A stretch of DNA of 64,000 nucleotides. It comes from Viridibacterium silvisoli (GTDB taxonomy: Bacteria; Pseudomonadota; Gammaproteobacteria; Burkholderiales; Rhodocyclaceae). This document shows, piece by piece, positions 8,928-16,739 of this stretch. Position 1 is the stretch's first letter. The number at the start of each line of letters is the position of its first letter. Position numbers and translations under genes: made by a program. Where the stretch lies: contig NZ_JAYXHS010000001.1 in NCBI RefSeq assembly GCF_036017035.1, positions 124,001-188,000 of the forward strand. The letters run 5' to 3'. Below the pieces are notes generated by a model. That model made no database searches. It was not told the origin of the DNA and was given only the letters and a program-made list of their open reading frames with translations.

Positions 8928-8957
8928 AAAAAAGGGCGAAACCGATCCGCCCTTTTT
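8928..8957. terminator. Bidirectional intrinsic terminator
   Basis: An A-run plus GGGCG at 8928-8938 pairs with CGCCC plus a T-run at 8948-8957 around a 9-base loop. It sits between the convergent antiporter and deoxyribosyltransferase genes and has A and T tracts suitable for stopping both. Confidence 0.85.
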
Positions 8958-8979
8958 CCACTATCAGCACATCCCCGGC

Positions 8980-9468
8980 TTACTCGTGCACTACGGCCAG
9001 CAGGGCCTGCTCCAGATCCGCCACCAGCTTCACCGGCACGGCCAGCATGAGATTGAGTGGCAGGTCGAAGTTCTCCACGCGCCAGCCCTCCGCATCCAGC
9101 ACGCACTCACCGTCGGCGACGAGCGGGGAGCCCTGCAGGCGCGCGACACGCTCGCACAGCGACTCCGCAGAATGAAGATAGCCCACCACCGGTTTGCCCA
9201 GTGCCAACGCGAATCCCACCTCGAAGCAGGTACCGGAATCCGGCTCCGCACCACGGAACGGCTTGAGATTGGCTACCACCGCGTCGGCTGCACGGATCAT
9301 GTCGATGTTGTTGGCATAGATTCCGGCGGGCGTACTGGCGTCGCCGTCGAGCGGAATGAGCGCCTCGAGGCCAAGCGCCAGGCAGCGCCGCCGCACCTCC
9401 GCGGCCCAAGCGAGCGCATCGGTGCGGAACACATCAGGACCGGCAATATAGACTTTCAGCGCCGCCAT
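8980..9468 (-). CDS. Nucleoside 2-deoxyribosyltransferase family protein
   Basis: The 162-residue protein shows the family pattern: YIAGPDVF at the N-terminus, ADAVVANLKPFRGAEPDSGT in the middle and CFEVGFALALGKPVVGY holding the likely catalytic glutamate. Enzymes of this fold move or hydrolyse the deoxyribosyl group of (deoxy)nucleosides or nucleotides and act in salvage or pool cleaning. I take the ATG at 9468, which follows the rdgC stop by one base, over an in-frame ATG at 9489 inside rdgC; tight linkage suggests co-transcription with rdgC. The exact substrate cannot be read from the sequence. Confidence 0.82.
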   Translation of the reverse strand: MAALKVYIAGPDVFRTDALAWAAEVRRRCLALGLEALIPLDGDASTPAGIYANNIDMIRAADAVVANLKPFRGAEPDSGTCFEVGFALALGKPVVGYLHSAESLCERVARLQGSPLVADGECVLDAEGWRVENFDLPLNLMLAVPVKLVADLEQALLAVVHE

Positions 9469-9469
9469 G

Positions 9470-10369
9470 TCAGATGGTGGGCTCTTCACCGCCGAGCGCT
9501 TCGATCATCGCAGGAATGAAACGCCGCAGCTCGCCCGTCATGAGCGCGAATTCGGCATCGAACAACGCTTCTGCATCCTCCGCATCGCCCGCCGCATCCT
9601 TGACGACATCAAGGAATTGCAGACGCTTCAACTCCAGCTTGTCGTTGAGGATGATGCTCAGCCGGTCATCGAAGGTCAGGGCCAGCTTCGACGCCTGTTT
9701 GCCACCCACGATGTGATCCTGCACTTCCTTGCCGTCGAGCGCGTGACGCACGTAGCGCACGGCACTCTTCTCTTCGGTGATGGCGCGGAGCTCGCAATCC
9801 TGATCAATCGTAAAACCGACAGGTGCTTCGTTGGCGACCAGCCATTCCGTCATGGCGGTTGCCGGGCTCAGGCGCGTATTCAGCAGCTTCAGCGGCAGTT
9901 CGTCGAGGGCCTTGTGCAGTGATTCGACCACCGTATCAGCGGCCTTGCGACTGGAAGCATCCACGACCAACCAGCCGGCCTCGGGGTCGATCCACGAGAA
10001 GATGCGGCTACGCGTCGTAAAGGCGCGCGGCAGCAACTCCTGCGTTACGGCTTCGCGGATCTCCTTGATCTGCTTGCGGCCGGGCTTGTAGCCCTGTTGC
10101 TGCTCGATTTCCTCGGCGCGGTCAGCCGCGACCTGCTTGACGACGGAAGATGGCAGCAGGCGGCGTTCGATGCCCAGGGCGATCAGCCACTGACCGCCTA
10201 CACTGTGAACGAGTGAGCCTTCGGGCTGGCGGGAAATCCAGCCGTGAGTGGAAAGATCCTGGCTACCGCAGGGGCGAAAGCGCAGACGACCCAGTTGTTC
10301 GTCCAGACGCTCGATGGTCATGTCCCAGTTCTGGGGCAGTCGGTATAGTTGCAGGTTGCGAAACCACAT
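9470..10369 (-). CDS. rdgC: Recombination-associated protein RdgC
   Basis: The 299-residue protein matches RdgC across its length: MWFRNLQLYRLP at the start, the GSQDLSTHGW region, QQGYKPGRKQIKEIREAV, FSWIDPEAGWLVVDASS and a C-terminal LTFDDRLSIILNDKLELKRLQFLDV. RdgC forms a ring-shaped dimer that encircles DNA and modulates RecA loading and exchange. The upstream region is shared with a divergently read lipoprotein gene. The deoxyribosyltransferase gene follows after one base. The length is usual for the family and no odd residues were noticed. Confidence 0.95.
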   Translation of the reverse strand: MWFRNLQLYRLPQNWDMTIERLDEQLGRLRFRPCGSQDLSTHGWISRQPEGSLVHSVGGQWLIALGIERRLLPSSVVKQVAADRAEEIEQQQGYKPGRKQIKEIREAVTQELLPRAFTTRSRIFSWIDPEAGWLVVDASSRKAADTVVESLHKALDELPLKLLNTRLSPATAMTEWLVANEAPVGFTIDQDCELRAITEEKSAVRYVRHALDGKEVQDHIVGGKQASKLALTFDDRLSIILNDKLELKRLQFLDVVKDAAGDAEDAEALFDAEFALMTGELRRFIPAMIEALGGEEPTI

Positions 10370-10425
10370 GGCGTCAAAATTGTCAGATGATACCGCCTCG
10401 TGAATCCCGCCAAAAGGAGTTCATC

Positions 10426-10644
10426 ATGATTCGCATCAATCGCACCATCCCCGCTGTCGTCGCAGCCTTGCTGCTGGCCGCTTGCGGCGCCGAAACGGTC
10501 ACCACAGCAGCCACCGTGGCCAAGCTGCAGGCACAGCAAGTGGAAGAAGCACAGAAGCAGAAGGCGCAGGTCACCCAGCAACTCGACCAGGCGCAGCAGC
10601 AGGCCGAAACGCAACGCCAGGCCATGGAAGAGGCCGCGAAGTAG
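10426..10644 (+). CDS. Small coiled-coil lipoprotein
   Basis: A 72-residue protein with a clear lipoprotein signal (IPAVVAALLLAACG, lipobox LAAC) followed by a Gln/Glu-rich amphipathic helix (QVEEAQKQKAQVTQQLDQAQ) that would form a coiled coil. AAAGGAG lies 7 bases before the ATG at 10426. The layout recalls small Lpp-like lipoproteins, but the C-terminal AAK is not enough to claim peptidoglycan linkage. It lies 38 bases before another small gene with its own ribosome site; the two may be co-transcribed. No specific function is assigned. Confidence 0.75.
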   Translation: MIRINRTIPAVVAALLLAACGAETVTTAATVAKLQAQQVEEAQKQKAQVTQQLDQAQQQAETQRQAMEEAAK

Positions 10645-10682
10645 CGCTGGATCGCACGTTCAATCAACCAAGGAGCAAGACC

Positions 10683-10859
10683 ATGAAAGTGAAAGCCCCC
10701 AAACCGCGCAACCTGGTGCATCTCGCACTGCTGCGTACCAAGCGCAACGTTGCGCACGGCAAGTCGCTCAAGCAACAACGAGCCAACGGCCGCATCGCAC
10801 TTCGCCGCAAACTGCGCGATGAAGGTGTTTTTGTTGAGTGCGCTGCCGCAGCACACTGA
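10683..10859 (+). CDS. Small basic hypothetical protein (58 aa)
   Basis: The frame starts MKVKAPKPRNLVHLALLRTK after an AAGGAGC ribosome site and runs to a stop inside a long palindrome. The first 45 residues are rich in Lys and Arg, suggesting nucleic-acid or membrane contact. The last 13 residues (DEGVFVECAAAAH) are coded entirely by the palindrome, so the original C-terminus may have been replaced when that element arose or inserted. I do not recognise the family. It ends 77 bases before hemW. Confidence 0.6.
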   Translation: MKVKAPKPRNLVHLALLRTKRNVAHGKSLKQQRANGRIALRRKLRDEGVFVECAAAAH

Positions 10860-10876
10860 ACCAAAACACCTTCATC
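10818..10876. repeat. Long palindrome, 28-bp arms around 3 bases
   Basis: Positions 10818-10845 and 10849-10876 are inverted copies with three mismatches, separated by CCG. As RNA this would be a very stable hairpin. The left arm is coding and the stop codon of the small gene lies in the right arm. Read on the opposite strand the same element encodes nearly the same peptide. No T-run follows, so it is not a typical intrinsic terminator; a mobile palindromic (REP-like) element or an RNA processing structure is possible. Confidence 0.8.
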
Positions 10877-10936
10877 ACCGCCCTTCGTCATTACGTCGCG
10901 CATCGTAATGCACATGACGATGCACAACAGAACACA

Positions 10937-12154
10937 ATGGCCGCACGCATCATCCCCATCCTTCCGCAACAAGCGCTTGCCGCCCTGCCCGACAATCCTG
11001 CCGCGCAGCTGAAAGCACCGCCGCCACTGGCGCTGTACATCCACTTCCCGTGGTGCGTGAAAAAATGCCCGTACTGCGACTTCAACTCGCATGCGGTACG
11101 TGACAACGGGATTCCGGATGCCGCCTATGTCGACGCGCTACTGCAGGACCTGCAGGCGACCTTGCCGCAGGTGTGGGGGCGCCGCGTCATCAGCATTTTC
11201 ATCGGTGGCGGCACGCCCAGCCTGATTCCGCCGGAGCAACTCAACCGTCTGCTGACCGGCGTGCGTACCTTGCTGCCACTCGACCCTGAGGCCGAGATCA
11301 CTCTGGAAGCAAATCCCGGCACGGTCGAAGCAGGTCGCTTCGCTGAATTCCGCGGCGCGGGCGTGACGCGCGTATCCCTCGGCATCCAGAGCTTCGACGA
11401 TGTGCAGCTCGAGCGCCTTGGCCGCATCCACGACAGCCGGGAAGCGCGTGCCGCAATTGAACTTGCCGCGCGCAATTTCGACACCTGGAACATCGACCTG
11501 ATGTACGCCCTGCCACAGCAGACCCTGGCGCAAGCCGAAAGCGATCTCGCGCAAGCCCTCAGCTTCGCGCCACCTCATCTGTCGTGCTACCACCTGACAC
11601 TGGAGCCCAACACGCTGTTTCACCGCGCGCCGCCTCCCCTGCCCGACGAAGACGCGTCGGCCGACATGCAGGACATGATGGAGACGCGCCTCGCCGAGGC
11701 AGGCTACCGCCATTACGAGACTTCGGCCTTCGCCAAGCCCGGCCACCGCTGCCGCCACAACCTGAACTACTGGAGCTTCGGCGATTACATCGGCATCGGC
11801 GCAGGCGCCCACGGCAAGCTCACTTCACACGAGGGCGTGCGGCGCGAAATGCGCCACAAACACCCCAACGCCTATCTTGATGCGGCCCGCAGCGGCAACT
11901 TCGTGCAGGACGCCAATTTCGTCGCTGCAGCCGACCTGCCCTTCGAATTCATGATGAATGCATTGCGCTTGCTGGACGGCGTGCCACGCGCGCAACTCGA
12001 GCTGACCACCGGCCTGCCACTCGCCAGCATCGAGAAAGAGCTCGGCGTGGCGCGCACCCGCGGCCTGCTGGAAATCGACGCCGACCGCATCCGCCCGAGC
12101 GAACACGGCCGTCGCTTCCTCAACGATCTTCTTGAAATCTTCCTCGCCAAATGA
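10937..12154 (+). CDS. hemW: Radical SAM heme chaperone HemW
   Basis: The 405-residue product has the radical-SAM cluster motif CVKKCPYC after LYIHFPWC, then IFIGGGTPSLI, the SAM-binding GIQSFDD region and the HemW C-terminal domain (RHNLNYWSFGDYIGIGAGAH). HemW was long mis-annotated as oxygen-independent coproporphyrinogen oxidase; the CX3CX2C spacing with a preceding F-W rather than the HemN pattern supports heme insertion or transfer. I chose the ATG at 10937; an upstream in-frame start would lie inside the palindrome. Its stop overlaps the next gene (ATGA). Confidence 0.9.
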   Translation: MAARIIPILPQQALAALPDNPAAQLKAPPPLALYIHFPWCVKKCPYCDFNSHAVRDNGIPDAAYVDALLQDLQATLPQVWGRRVISIFIGGGTPSLIPPEQLNRLLTGVRTLLPLDPEAEITLEANPGTVEAGRFAEFRGAGVTRVSLGIQSFDDVQLERLGRIHDSREARAAIELAARNFDTWNIDLMYALPQQTLAQAESDLAQALSFAPPHLSCYHLTLEPNTLFHRAPPPLPDEDASADMQDMMETRLAEAGYRHYETSAFAKPGHRCRHNLNYWSFGDYIGIGAGAHGKLTSHEGVRREMRHKHPNAYLDAARSGNFVQDANFVAAADLPFEFMMNALRLLDGVPRAQLELTTGLPLASIEKELGVARTRGLLEIDADRIRPSEHGRRFLNDLLEIFLAK

Positions 12155-12669
12155 GCACTGACGACATGCACGATGCGGATCCGGACACAGGGCCCGACGC
12201 AACTTTCGAGACCTGCGACTTCAACGTCGCCGATGCAGCCGAGCTTGCACAGATTTTTCGCGACGCCATCAACGTCAGCGCTGCGAGCGAATATTCGCCA
12301 GAACAGCTTGCCGCGTGGGCAAGATCGGCCGATGACGAAGCCGCCTTTGCTGCAGCGCTCAGCGAAGGCTGGGTACGCATTGCCGTCGATGACGAAGGCA
12401 TTGTCGGCTTTGCCCAGCTCAACATGCCAGGCCACCTGGCCATGCTCTACACCGCACCACGTGCAGCGCGCCAGGGTGTCGCCACCTTGCTGATGGACGA
12501 CATGCACATGCTCGCCGGCGCCATGGGCGCGAAGACCATCACCGCCGAAGCCAGCAGCCTGGCCCGCGCCTTTCTCGCCACGCAAGGCTTTCGCGACACC
12601 GGCACTGAAGTTGTCGAACGCCACGGCGTAAGCTTCACGCGCTATCTGATGGCAGGAAAGACGCGCTGA
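12151..12669 (+). CDS. GNAT-family N-acetyltransferase
   Basis: This 172-residue protein follows the GNAT plan: an N-terminal strand (FETCDFNVADAAELAQIF), a central sheet (IAVDDEGIVGFAQL), the acetyl-CoA-binding loop in LYTAPRAARQGVATLLMDDM and a C-terminal strand with FLATQGFRDTGTEV. It transfers acetyl groups to an amine, with the substrate unknown. The ATG overlaps the hemW stop by 4 bases, so it is translated with hemW, though no functional link is known. The first 20 residues are acidic and poorly conserved; the start is fixed by the overlap. Confidence 0.82.
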   Translation: MSTDDMHDADPDTGPDATFETCDFNVADAAELAQIFRDAINVSAASEYSPEQLAAWARSADDEAAFAAALSEGWVRIAVDDEGIVGFAQLNMPGHLAMLYTAPRAARQGVATLLMDDMHMLAGAMGAKTITAEASSLARAFLATQGFRDTGTEVVERHGVSFTRYLMAGKTR

Positions 12670-12780
12670 TCGCGCTGCGGCAGCGATGTTGTAACAAGCA
12701 GTCGCCGGCTTCAGCCGCGTCAACATGTAGCGGCGACTTTGCGCGTACACTGCGCCTCTCACGACTCAGGACGACACCTC

Positions 12781-13419
12781 ATGCCCTTGTTGCAACTGAC
12801 GCCAACCGAAGCCCGTGTTCTCGCCGTGCTGGCCGAGAAGGAAAAGACGGTGCCCGATTCGTACCCGATGTCGCTCAACGCAATCATCACCGGCTGCAAC
12901 CAGAAAACCAGCCGTGACCCGGTGATGGAGGTGTCGGAAAGCGAGGCGCTACAGGCCATCGACGCGCTCAAGTCGCACACCCTGATACTTGAGACCTTCG
13001 GCAATCGCGTCACGCGCTACAGCCATAACGTCGGCCGCGTACTCAACCTGCCGACGCCTGCCGCGGCCATCGTTGTCACTCTGATGCTGCGCGGCCACCA
13101 GACCTCTGCGGAGTTGCGCGCCAATAGCGAGCGCCTGTATCGCTTTGCAGACGTATCCTCGATCGAAGCCTTTCTGGAAGAGCTTGCTGCGCGCGCCGAC
13201 GGCGCACTCGTCAAACTCATGCCCCGCACTCCTGGCGCCCGTGAAGCGCGCTGGGCACACCTGCTCAGCGGAGAACCCGTTGCCAGCGCACATGCTCCGA
13301 CAGCTGCGCCAGAAGGCGGTCTCGCCGCGCGCGTCGCGGCACTGGAGGAACAGGTCGCAAGCCTGTCGGCCCAACTCGCTCGCGTCACCAGCGAACTGGG
13401 GCTTGTTGCGGGCGAATAG
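12781..13419 (+). CDS. YceH family protein (DUF480)
   Basis: The 212-residue protein matches the YceH/DUF480 family, built of two winged-helix domains: LTPTEARVLAVLAEKEKTVPDSYPMSLNA and CNQKTSRDPVMEVSE in the first, MLRGHQTSAELR and FLEELAARADG in the second. A C-terminal coiled coil (GGLAARVAALEEQVASLSAQ) follows, as is common in the family. The molecular role is unknown. It is followed after 4 bases by a GTG-starting gene and probably shares a transcript with it. Confidence 0.9.
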   Translation: MPLLQLTPTEARVLAVLAEKEKTVPDSYPMSLNAIITGCNQKTSRDPVMEVSESEALQAIDALKSHTLILETFGNRVTRYSHNVGRVLNLPTPAAAIVVTLMLRGHQTSAELRANSERLYRFADVSSIEAFLEELAARADGALVKLMPRTPGAREARWAHLLSGEPVASAHAPTAAPEGGLAARVAALEEQVASLSAQLARVTSELGLVAGE

Positions 13420-13423
13420 AACA

Positions 13424-14158
13424 GTGCCTGCGAATGCGGACACGACACCACGCCTGCAGCAGCACTGGCTGCACAACAGTGGTGGGCTGATCTGGCATCT
13501 GCGTGCGCTGCGCTACAGGACGGGTCTGTGGCAGGACTTCCGGCGCACGACGCGCGACTGGCTGCAGGCCTGGCAACCGCCCGCCACCCGACTGCTTCTC
13601 GTCGGTCCCAGCGCCGGTCACACGCTGGACGAGGAATTCCTGCAGCGCTGGCAGGCTGTCACGGTGCTCGAACCCGATCCGCTTGCGCGACACCTGCTGC
13701 GCTGGCGCTACCCGCAGGTCCGCTGGCACTTCGACGATGTAGACATCCTGGCGCAGCCTGGCACAGGCCTCCTGGCACAGCACTTCGGCGAACACGCCGT
13801 ACTGTTCGCCAATGTGCTCGGGCAACTTGCGCCTCGCGAAGAAGGCACCGCCAGAGAATGGCTGCGCGCGCTGCGTGGCGATCTCGCGCGTCAGCACTGG
13901 GCAAGTTATCACGACGTCATTTCAACGACGCGCAAGCCGGACCACAGCGTGACGGGGCCGGTCGGTGGCACCGACCTGGATGCGCTCATCGCGCATTTCT
14001 GGCGTGGCGGCGAACTGCCGATCGTGGATCACGGCACGCTCGGGCTGGGCCAGCCCGGCGCGGAGACGGCAAGCTACTGCATCTGGCCCCTGCGACCAAG
14101 GCACTACCATCTGGTGGAGTGGCTTGTCGGGAGCCCTGCGACTGCCGACACGTACTAA
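13424..14158 (+). CDS. Hypothetical Rossmann-like protein (methyltransferase-like fold)
   Basis: I read a 244-residue product from a GTG at 13424, four bases after the yceH stop; the frame continues upstream inside yceH but that part looks like an out-of-frame shadow. RLLLVGPSAGHTLD followed by VTVLEPDPLARHLL and FDDVDILA resembles the glycine loop and acidic strand of SAM-dependent methyltransferases, though the loop is not canonical. Later parts (YHDVISTTRKPDHSVTGPVG, HFWRGGELPIVDHGT) are not ones I can tie to a family. No signal peptide or membrane segment is seen. The function is unknown. Confidence 0.65.
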   Translation: MPANADTTPRLQQHWLHNSGGLIWHLRALRYRTGLWQDFRRTTRDWLQAWQPPATRLLLVGPSAGHTLDEEFLQRWQAVTVLEPDPLARHLLRWRYPQVRWHFDDVDILAQPGTGLLAQHFGEHAVLFANVLGQLAPREEGTAREWLRALRGDLARQHWASYHDVISTTRKPDHSVTGPVGGTDLDALIAHFWRGGELPIVDHGTLGLGQPGAETASYCIWPLRPRHYHLVEWLVGSPATADTY

Positions 14159-14189
14159 TGAGGGCAGCGTAGCTGCCCTCGGCGGGGGA

Positions 14190-14498
14190 TTAACGCGAGG
14201 CGGCGTTGGTGGACATGGGGCCGGTGGAAGCCGGCATCGAAAACACGGCAGTCCCCGGTTGAATGACGGGCATGGGGGGTAGCTGGTGGTCTGATTCCAG
14301 AAGGCCGAGCTGGCTGAGATTCTCCACGATGTCTGCCGGGTCACCCAGCGGCTTGAGCATGCTTTGCAGCGTCACCCAGGGAGTCTTCCCGTCGATGAGA
14401 ATGAGCGCTGCACGCATACGCTGTTGCAAGCCGTAGGAACGATCGCTCACGGCCATGCGGCCCAGTTCGGTCTTGTAGAAAATTTCCACATCAAACAT
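14190..14498 (-). CDS. Hypothetical small protein (102 aa)
   Basis: From the ATG at 14498 the product begins MFDVEIFYKTELGRMAVSDR, with a likely helical N-terminal domain (QQRMRAALILIDGKTPWVTL, VENLSQLGLLE) that could be a winged-helix-like regulator module, then a Pro/Ser/Thr-rich flexible tail. GATGGAGGGTAG precedes the start and gives a good ribosome site. The frame extends upstream to 14609 without a better start. I do not recognise a family. It converges with the preceding gene, leaving about 30 bases between the two stops. Confidence 0.6.
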   Translation of the reverse strand: MFDVEIFYKTELGRMAVSDRSYGLQQRMRAALILIDGKTPWVTLQSMLKPLGDPADIVENLSQLGLLESDHQLPPMPVIQPGTAVFSMPASTGPMSTNAASR

Positions 14499-14643
14499 GT
14501 CTACCCTCCATCTCTTCGAAGGCTTGATACACAAGAAGCATGCCAAATGCCGACACGCCCGTCCGGATGCAGCATCCGCCGTGCCTGGATCTCCGTAGCC
14601 ACAGGACATCCAGAATCACGCACTACCGGGCAGCCAGCTTTAT

Positions 14644-14688
14644 TCCTACAGCGTAGTCAGTGTACGTCCTACAACAAAGCGTCCTACA
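14644..14688. repeat. Three direct TCCTACA repeats in a 354-base intergenic region
   Basis: TCCTACA occurs at 14644, 14667 and 14682 (TGTAGGA on the other strand) inside the gene-free stretch 14499-14852. They lie 146-190 bases upstream of the leftward gene and 165-210 bases upstream of the Nudix gene. Spaced direct repeats like these suit a response-regulator binding region. Nothing else clear is seen in this stretch. Confidence 0.35.
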
Positions 14689-14852
14689 GGGCGGAAAACA
14701 CGTAGATGACGATGTCCATCCGGGCAGCCACAGTGACGCTACGTGGCAGCAATGAAGCCCGGATTCGTCACCCGAAACAGGTACGATTCGCCGCCGGGCG
14801 TCGCCCGCTCTCCTGGCATGTAAAAAGTGCTACGACAAACACCCGCAGAACC

Positions 14853-15461
14853 ATGCAACACAAGCTTGAATTGCAGAGACAAGACATGCGCCCCTGGAAA
14901 AAATTGCAATCAAACACCGTGCTGAAGGACCGCTGGCTGCATGTCACGGCAGATCGCTGCGAGCTTCCGAATGGCATCACGCTGGATCCGTACTACGTCA
15001 TGCACGAGACGGACTGGGTGCATGTATTTGCCCTCGACGCAAACGGACACCTGCTCGTCGTCCGGCAGTACCGCTACGCCGCCGACACTACGACACTGGA
15101 ATTGCCGGGGGGCGTCATCGACGATGGCGAGGAACCGCTGCTCGCCGCCCAGCGAGAACTGCTCGAAGAGACCGGCTATTCCTCCACGGACTGGTCGTTC
15201 GTGTGCAGCATGTTTGCCAACCCGGCCCGCCAGACAAACAAGGTGCACCTGTTCCTGGCGCGCAACGTGACGGCAACCGGCAGGCAGAATCTCGACGAGG
15301 CGGAGGAGATCGAGTGTTCATTGCAAACACTGGCAGCCGTGGAGTCCGCCATAGAGGGCGGAGAGTTTTCGCAAGCACTTCACATCGCCTCTTACTACCG
15401 CTGTCTGCGACTGCTGCATGATCAGAATGCTGTTGGCGGATCCGCCGGATCGCGCCAATGA
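14853..15461 (+). CDS. Nudix hydrolase, ADP-ribose pyrophosphatase-like
   Basis: The 202-residue protein has an intact Nudix box, GGVIDDGEEPLLAAQRELLE followed by ETGY, fitting GX5EX7REUXEEXGU. The preceding VVRQYRYAADTTTLELPGG is typical of ADP-sugar pyrophosphatases such as NudF. It would hydrolyse ADP-ribose or a related nucleoside diphosphate-X with Mg2+. Starts at 14853 (MQHKLEL) and 14886 (MRPWKKL) are both possible; AGAGAC before the second supports it somewhat. It is followed after 19 bases by the cysteine-cluster gene. Confidence 0.85.
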   Translation: MQHKLELQRQDMRPWKKLQSNTVLKDRWLHVTADRCELPNGITLDPYYVMHETDWVHVFALDANGHLLVVRQYRYAADTTTLELPGGVIDDGEEPLLAAQRELLEETGYSSTDWSFVCSMFANPARQTNKVHLFLARNVTATGRQNLDEAEEIECSLQTLAAVESAIEGGEFSQALHIASYYRCLRLLHDQNAVGGSAGSRQ

Positions 15462-15480
15462 GCCCCGCAGGAGCCCTCAT

Positions 15481-15771
15481 ATGTCGCTGACGTGTCGCGC
15501 CGGCTGTGCGGCCTGTTGCATCGCCCCGTCCATCAATACGCCCTTGCCCGGCATGCCGGATGGCAAGCCTGCCGGCGTCCCTTGCGTGCAACTCACGGCC
15601 GATCTGCGTTGCGCGGTGTTCGGCAAACCTGAGCGCCCGGCGTTCTGCGGCGGCCTGCAGCCCTCCGTTGAAATGTGTGGCGAGACGCGCGAATACGCCC
15701 TGCAGTGGATTGCACAACTGGAGCGCGACACAGCCCCCTCCGGCTCCGCGACGCCCCCAACCGGCCAATAG
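15481..15771 (+). CDS. YkgJ family cysteine-cluster protein
   Basis: The 96-residue protein has the cysteine pattern of the YkgJ/CxxCxxCC family: CRAGCAACC near the N-terminus, then CVQL, LRCAVF and FCGGLQPSVEMCG. The cysteines probably bind a metal or iron-sulfur centre. No function is established for the family. The ATG follows CAGGAG by 7 bases. It lies between the Nudix gene and uppP and has no obvious functional tie to either. Confidence 0.85.
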   Translation: MSLTCRAGCAACCIAPSINTPLPGMPDGKPAGVPCVQLTADLRCAVFGKPERPAFCGGLQPSVEMCGETREYALQWIAQLERDTAPSGSATPPTGQ

Positions 15772-15782
15772 GTATCAACCCG

Positions 15783-15788
15783 TATAAT
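15783..15788 (+). promoter_or_regulatory. Candidate -10 box for uppP
   Basis: TATAAT in the context CGTATAAT lies 32 bases upstream of the uppP start, matching the motif before the antiporter gene at 7496. No good -35 box is seen. Confidence 0.4.
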
Positions 15789-15819
15789 CACAGCACTTCA
15801 ATTCTGCCGGACCTGCCAC

Positions 15820-16644
15820 ATGGACATCGTGTTGCTTCTGAAAGCCGCCATTCTCGGCGTGGTCGAAGGCCTGACCGAGTTTTTGCCCATCTCCTCGACG
15901 GGCCACCTGATCCTCGCCGGCAGCCTGCTCGAATTCAACGATGCACGTGGCAAGCTTTTCGAAATCGCCATTCAGGCCGGTGCCATCATCGCCGTCATCT
16001 GGGAATATCGCGTTCGCCTTGCGAGCGTACTGACTGGCGCAACCTCTGATCCAAAAGCGCAGCGCCTGATCATCAACCTGATCATTGCCTTCATTCCTGC
16101 TGCTGCGCTTGGCTTCTTCTTCAGCAAGGCCATCAAGGCACATCTGTTCAATGCCCCGGTGGTTGCCACCGCCTTCATCATCGGCGCCTTCATCATCCTG
16201 TGGGCTGAACGCCGCCAGCACACAGTGCGCGTGCAGACGGTAGACGACATGACTGCCCTCGATGCGCTGAAGATCGGCATTGCGCAGGCTTTTGCCCTGA
16301 TCCCCGGCACCTCCCGCTCTGGCGCAACCATCATCGGCGGCCTGCTGTTTGGCCTGTCGCGCCAGGCAGCAACCGAATTCTCGTTCTTCCTCGCCATCCC
16401 TACGCTGACACTGGCTTCGGCCTACTCCCTTTACAAGGACCGGGCCCTGCTGCAGGCCTCCGACATCGGCATGTGGGCCGTGGGCTTCATCACTGCCTTC
16501 ATCTCCGCCTTCCTGTGCGTACGCTGGCTGTTGCGTTACATCTCCCGAAACGACTTCACCATATTCGCCTGGTATCGCATTGCCTTTGGCGTTCTGATAC
16601 TGGTTACATGGCAAATGGATTGGGTGCAGTGGTCTGACCATTGA
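15820..16644 (+). CDS. uppP: Undecaprenyl-diphosphatase UppP (BacA)
   Basis: This 274-residue integral membrane enzyme removes a phosphate from undecaprenyl diphosphate to recycle the peptidoglycan lipid carrier; overproduction gives bacitracin resistance. Both family motifs are present: EGLTEFLPISSTGHLIL (residues about 14-30) and IPGTSRSGATIIGGLLFGLS. Several hydrophobic helices fit the known topology. The last 30 codons reappear, degraded, at 17938-18027 because of a tandem duplication of the downstream segment. Length and motifs are normal, so this copy is expected to work. Confidence 0.95.
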   Translation: MDIVLLLKAAILGVVEGLTEFLPISSTGHLILAGSLLEFNDARGKLFEIAIQAGAIIAVIWEYRVRLASVLTGATSDPKAQRLIINLIIAFIPAAALGFFFSKAIKAHLFNAPVVATAFIIGAFIILWAERRQHTVRVQTVDDMTALDALKIGIAQAFALIPGTSRSGATIIGGLLFGLSRQAATEFSFFLAIPTLTLASAYSLYKDRALLQASDIGMWAVGFITAFISAFLCVRWLLRYISRNDFTIFAWYRIAFGVLILVTWQMDWVQWSDH

Positions 16645-16697
16645 GTTGCAGGCATGCAACAACGCACACTTGCCCAGGAATTGTTGCGCTAGACTCG

Positions 16698-16735
16698 CCC
16701 CCGCTTTAAAGATTTTTACATTTTAAAACCGGGGG
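16698..16735 (+). promoter_or_regulatory. Hairpin covering the ribosome site of lipoprotein gene 1
   Basis: CCCCCG at 16698-16703 can pair with CGGGGG at 16730-16735, four bases before the ATG at 16740. The right arm contains the GGGGG ribosome binding site. The paralogue at 18121 has an equivalent stem of different sequence, which suggests that the pairing itself is kept. Confidence 0.5.
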
Positions 16736-16739
16736 AAAT

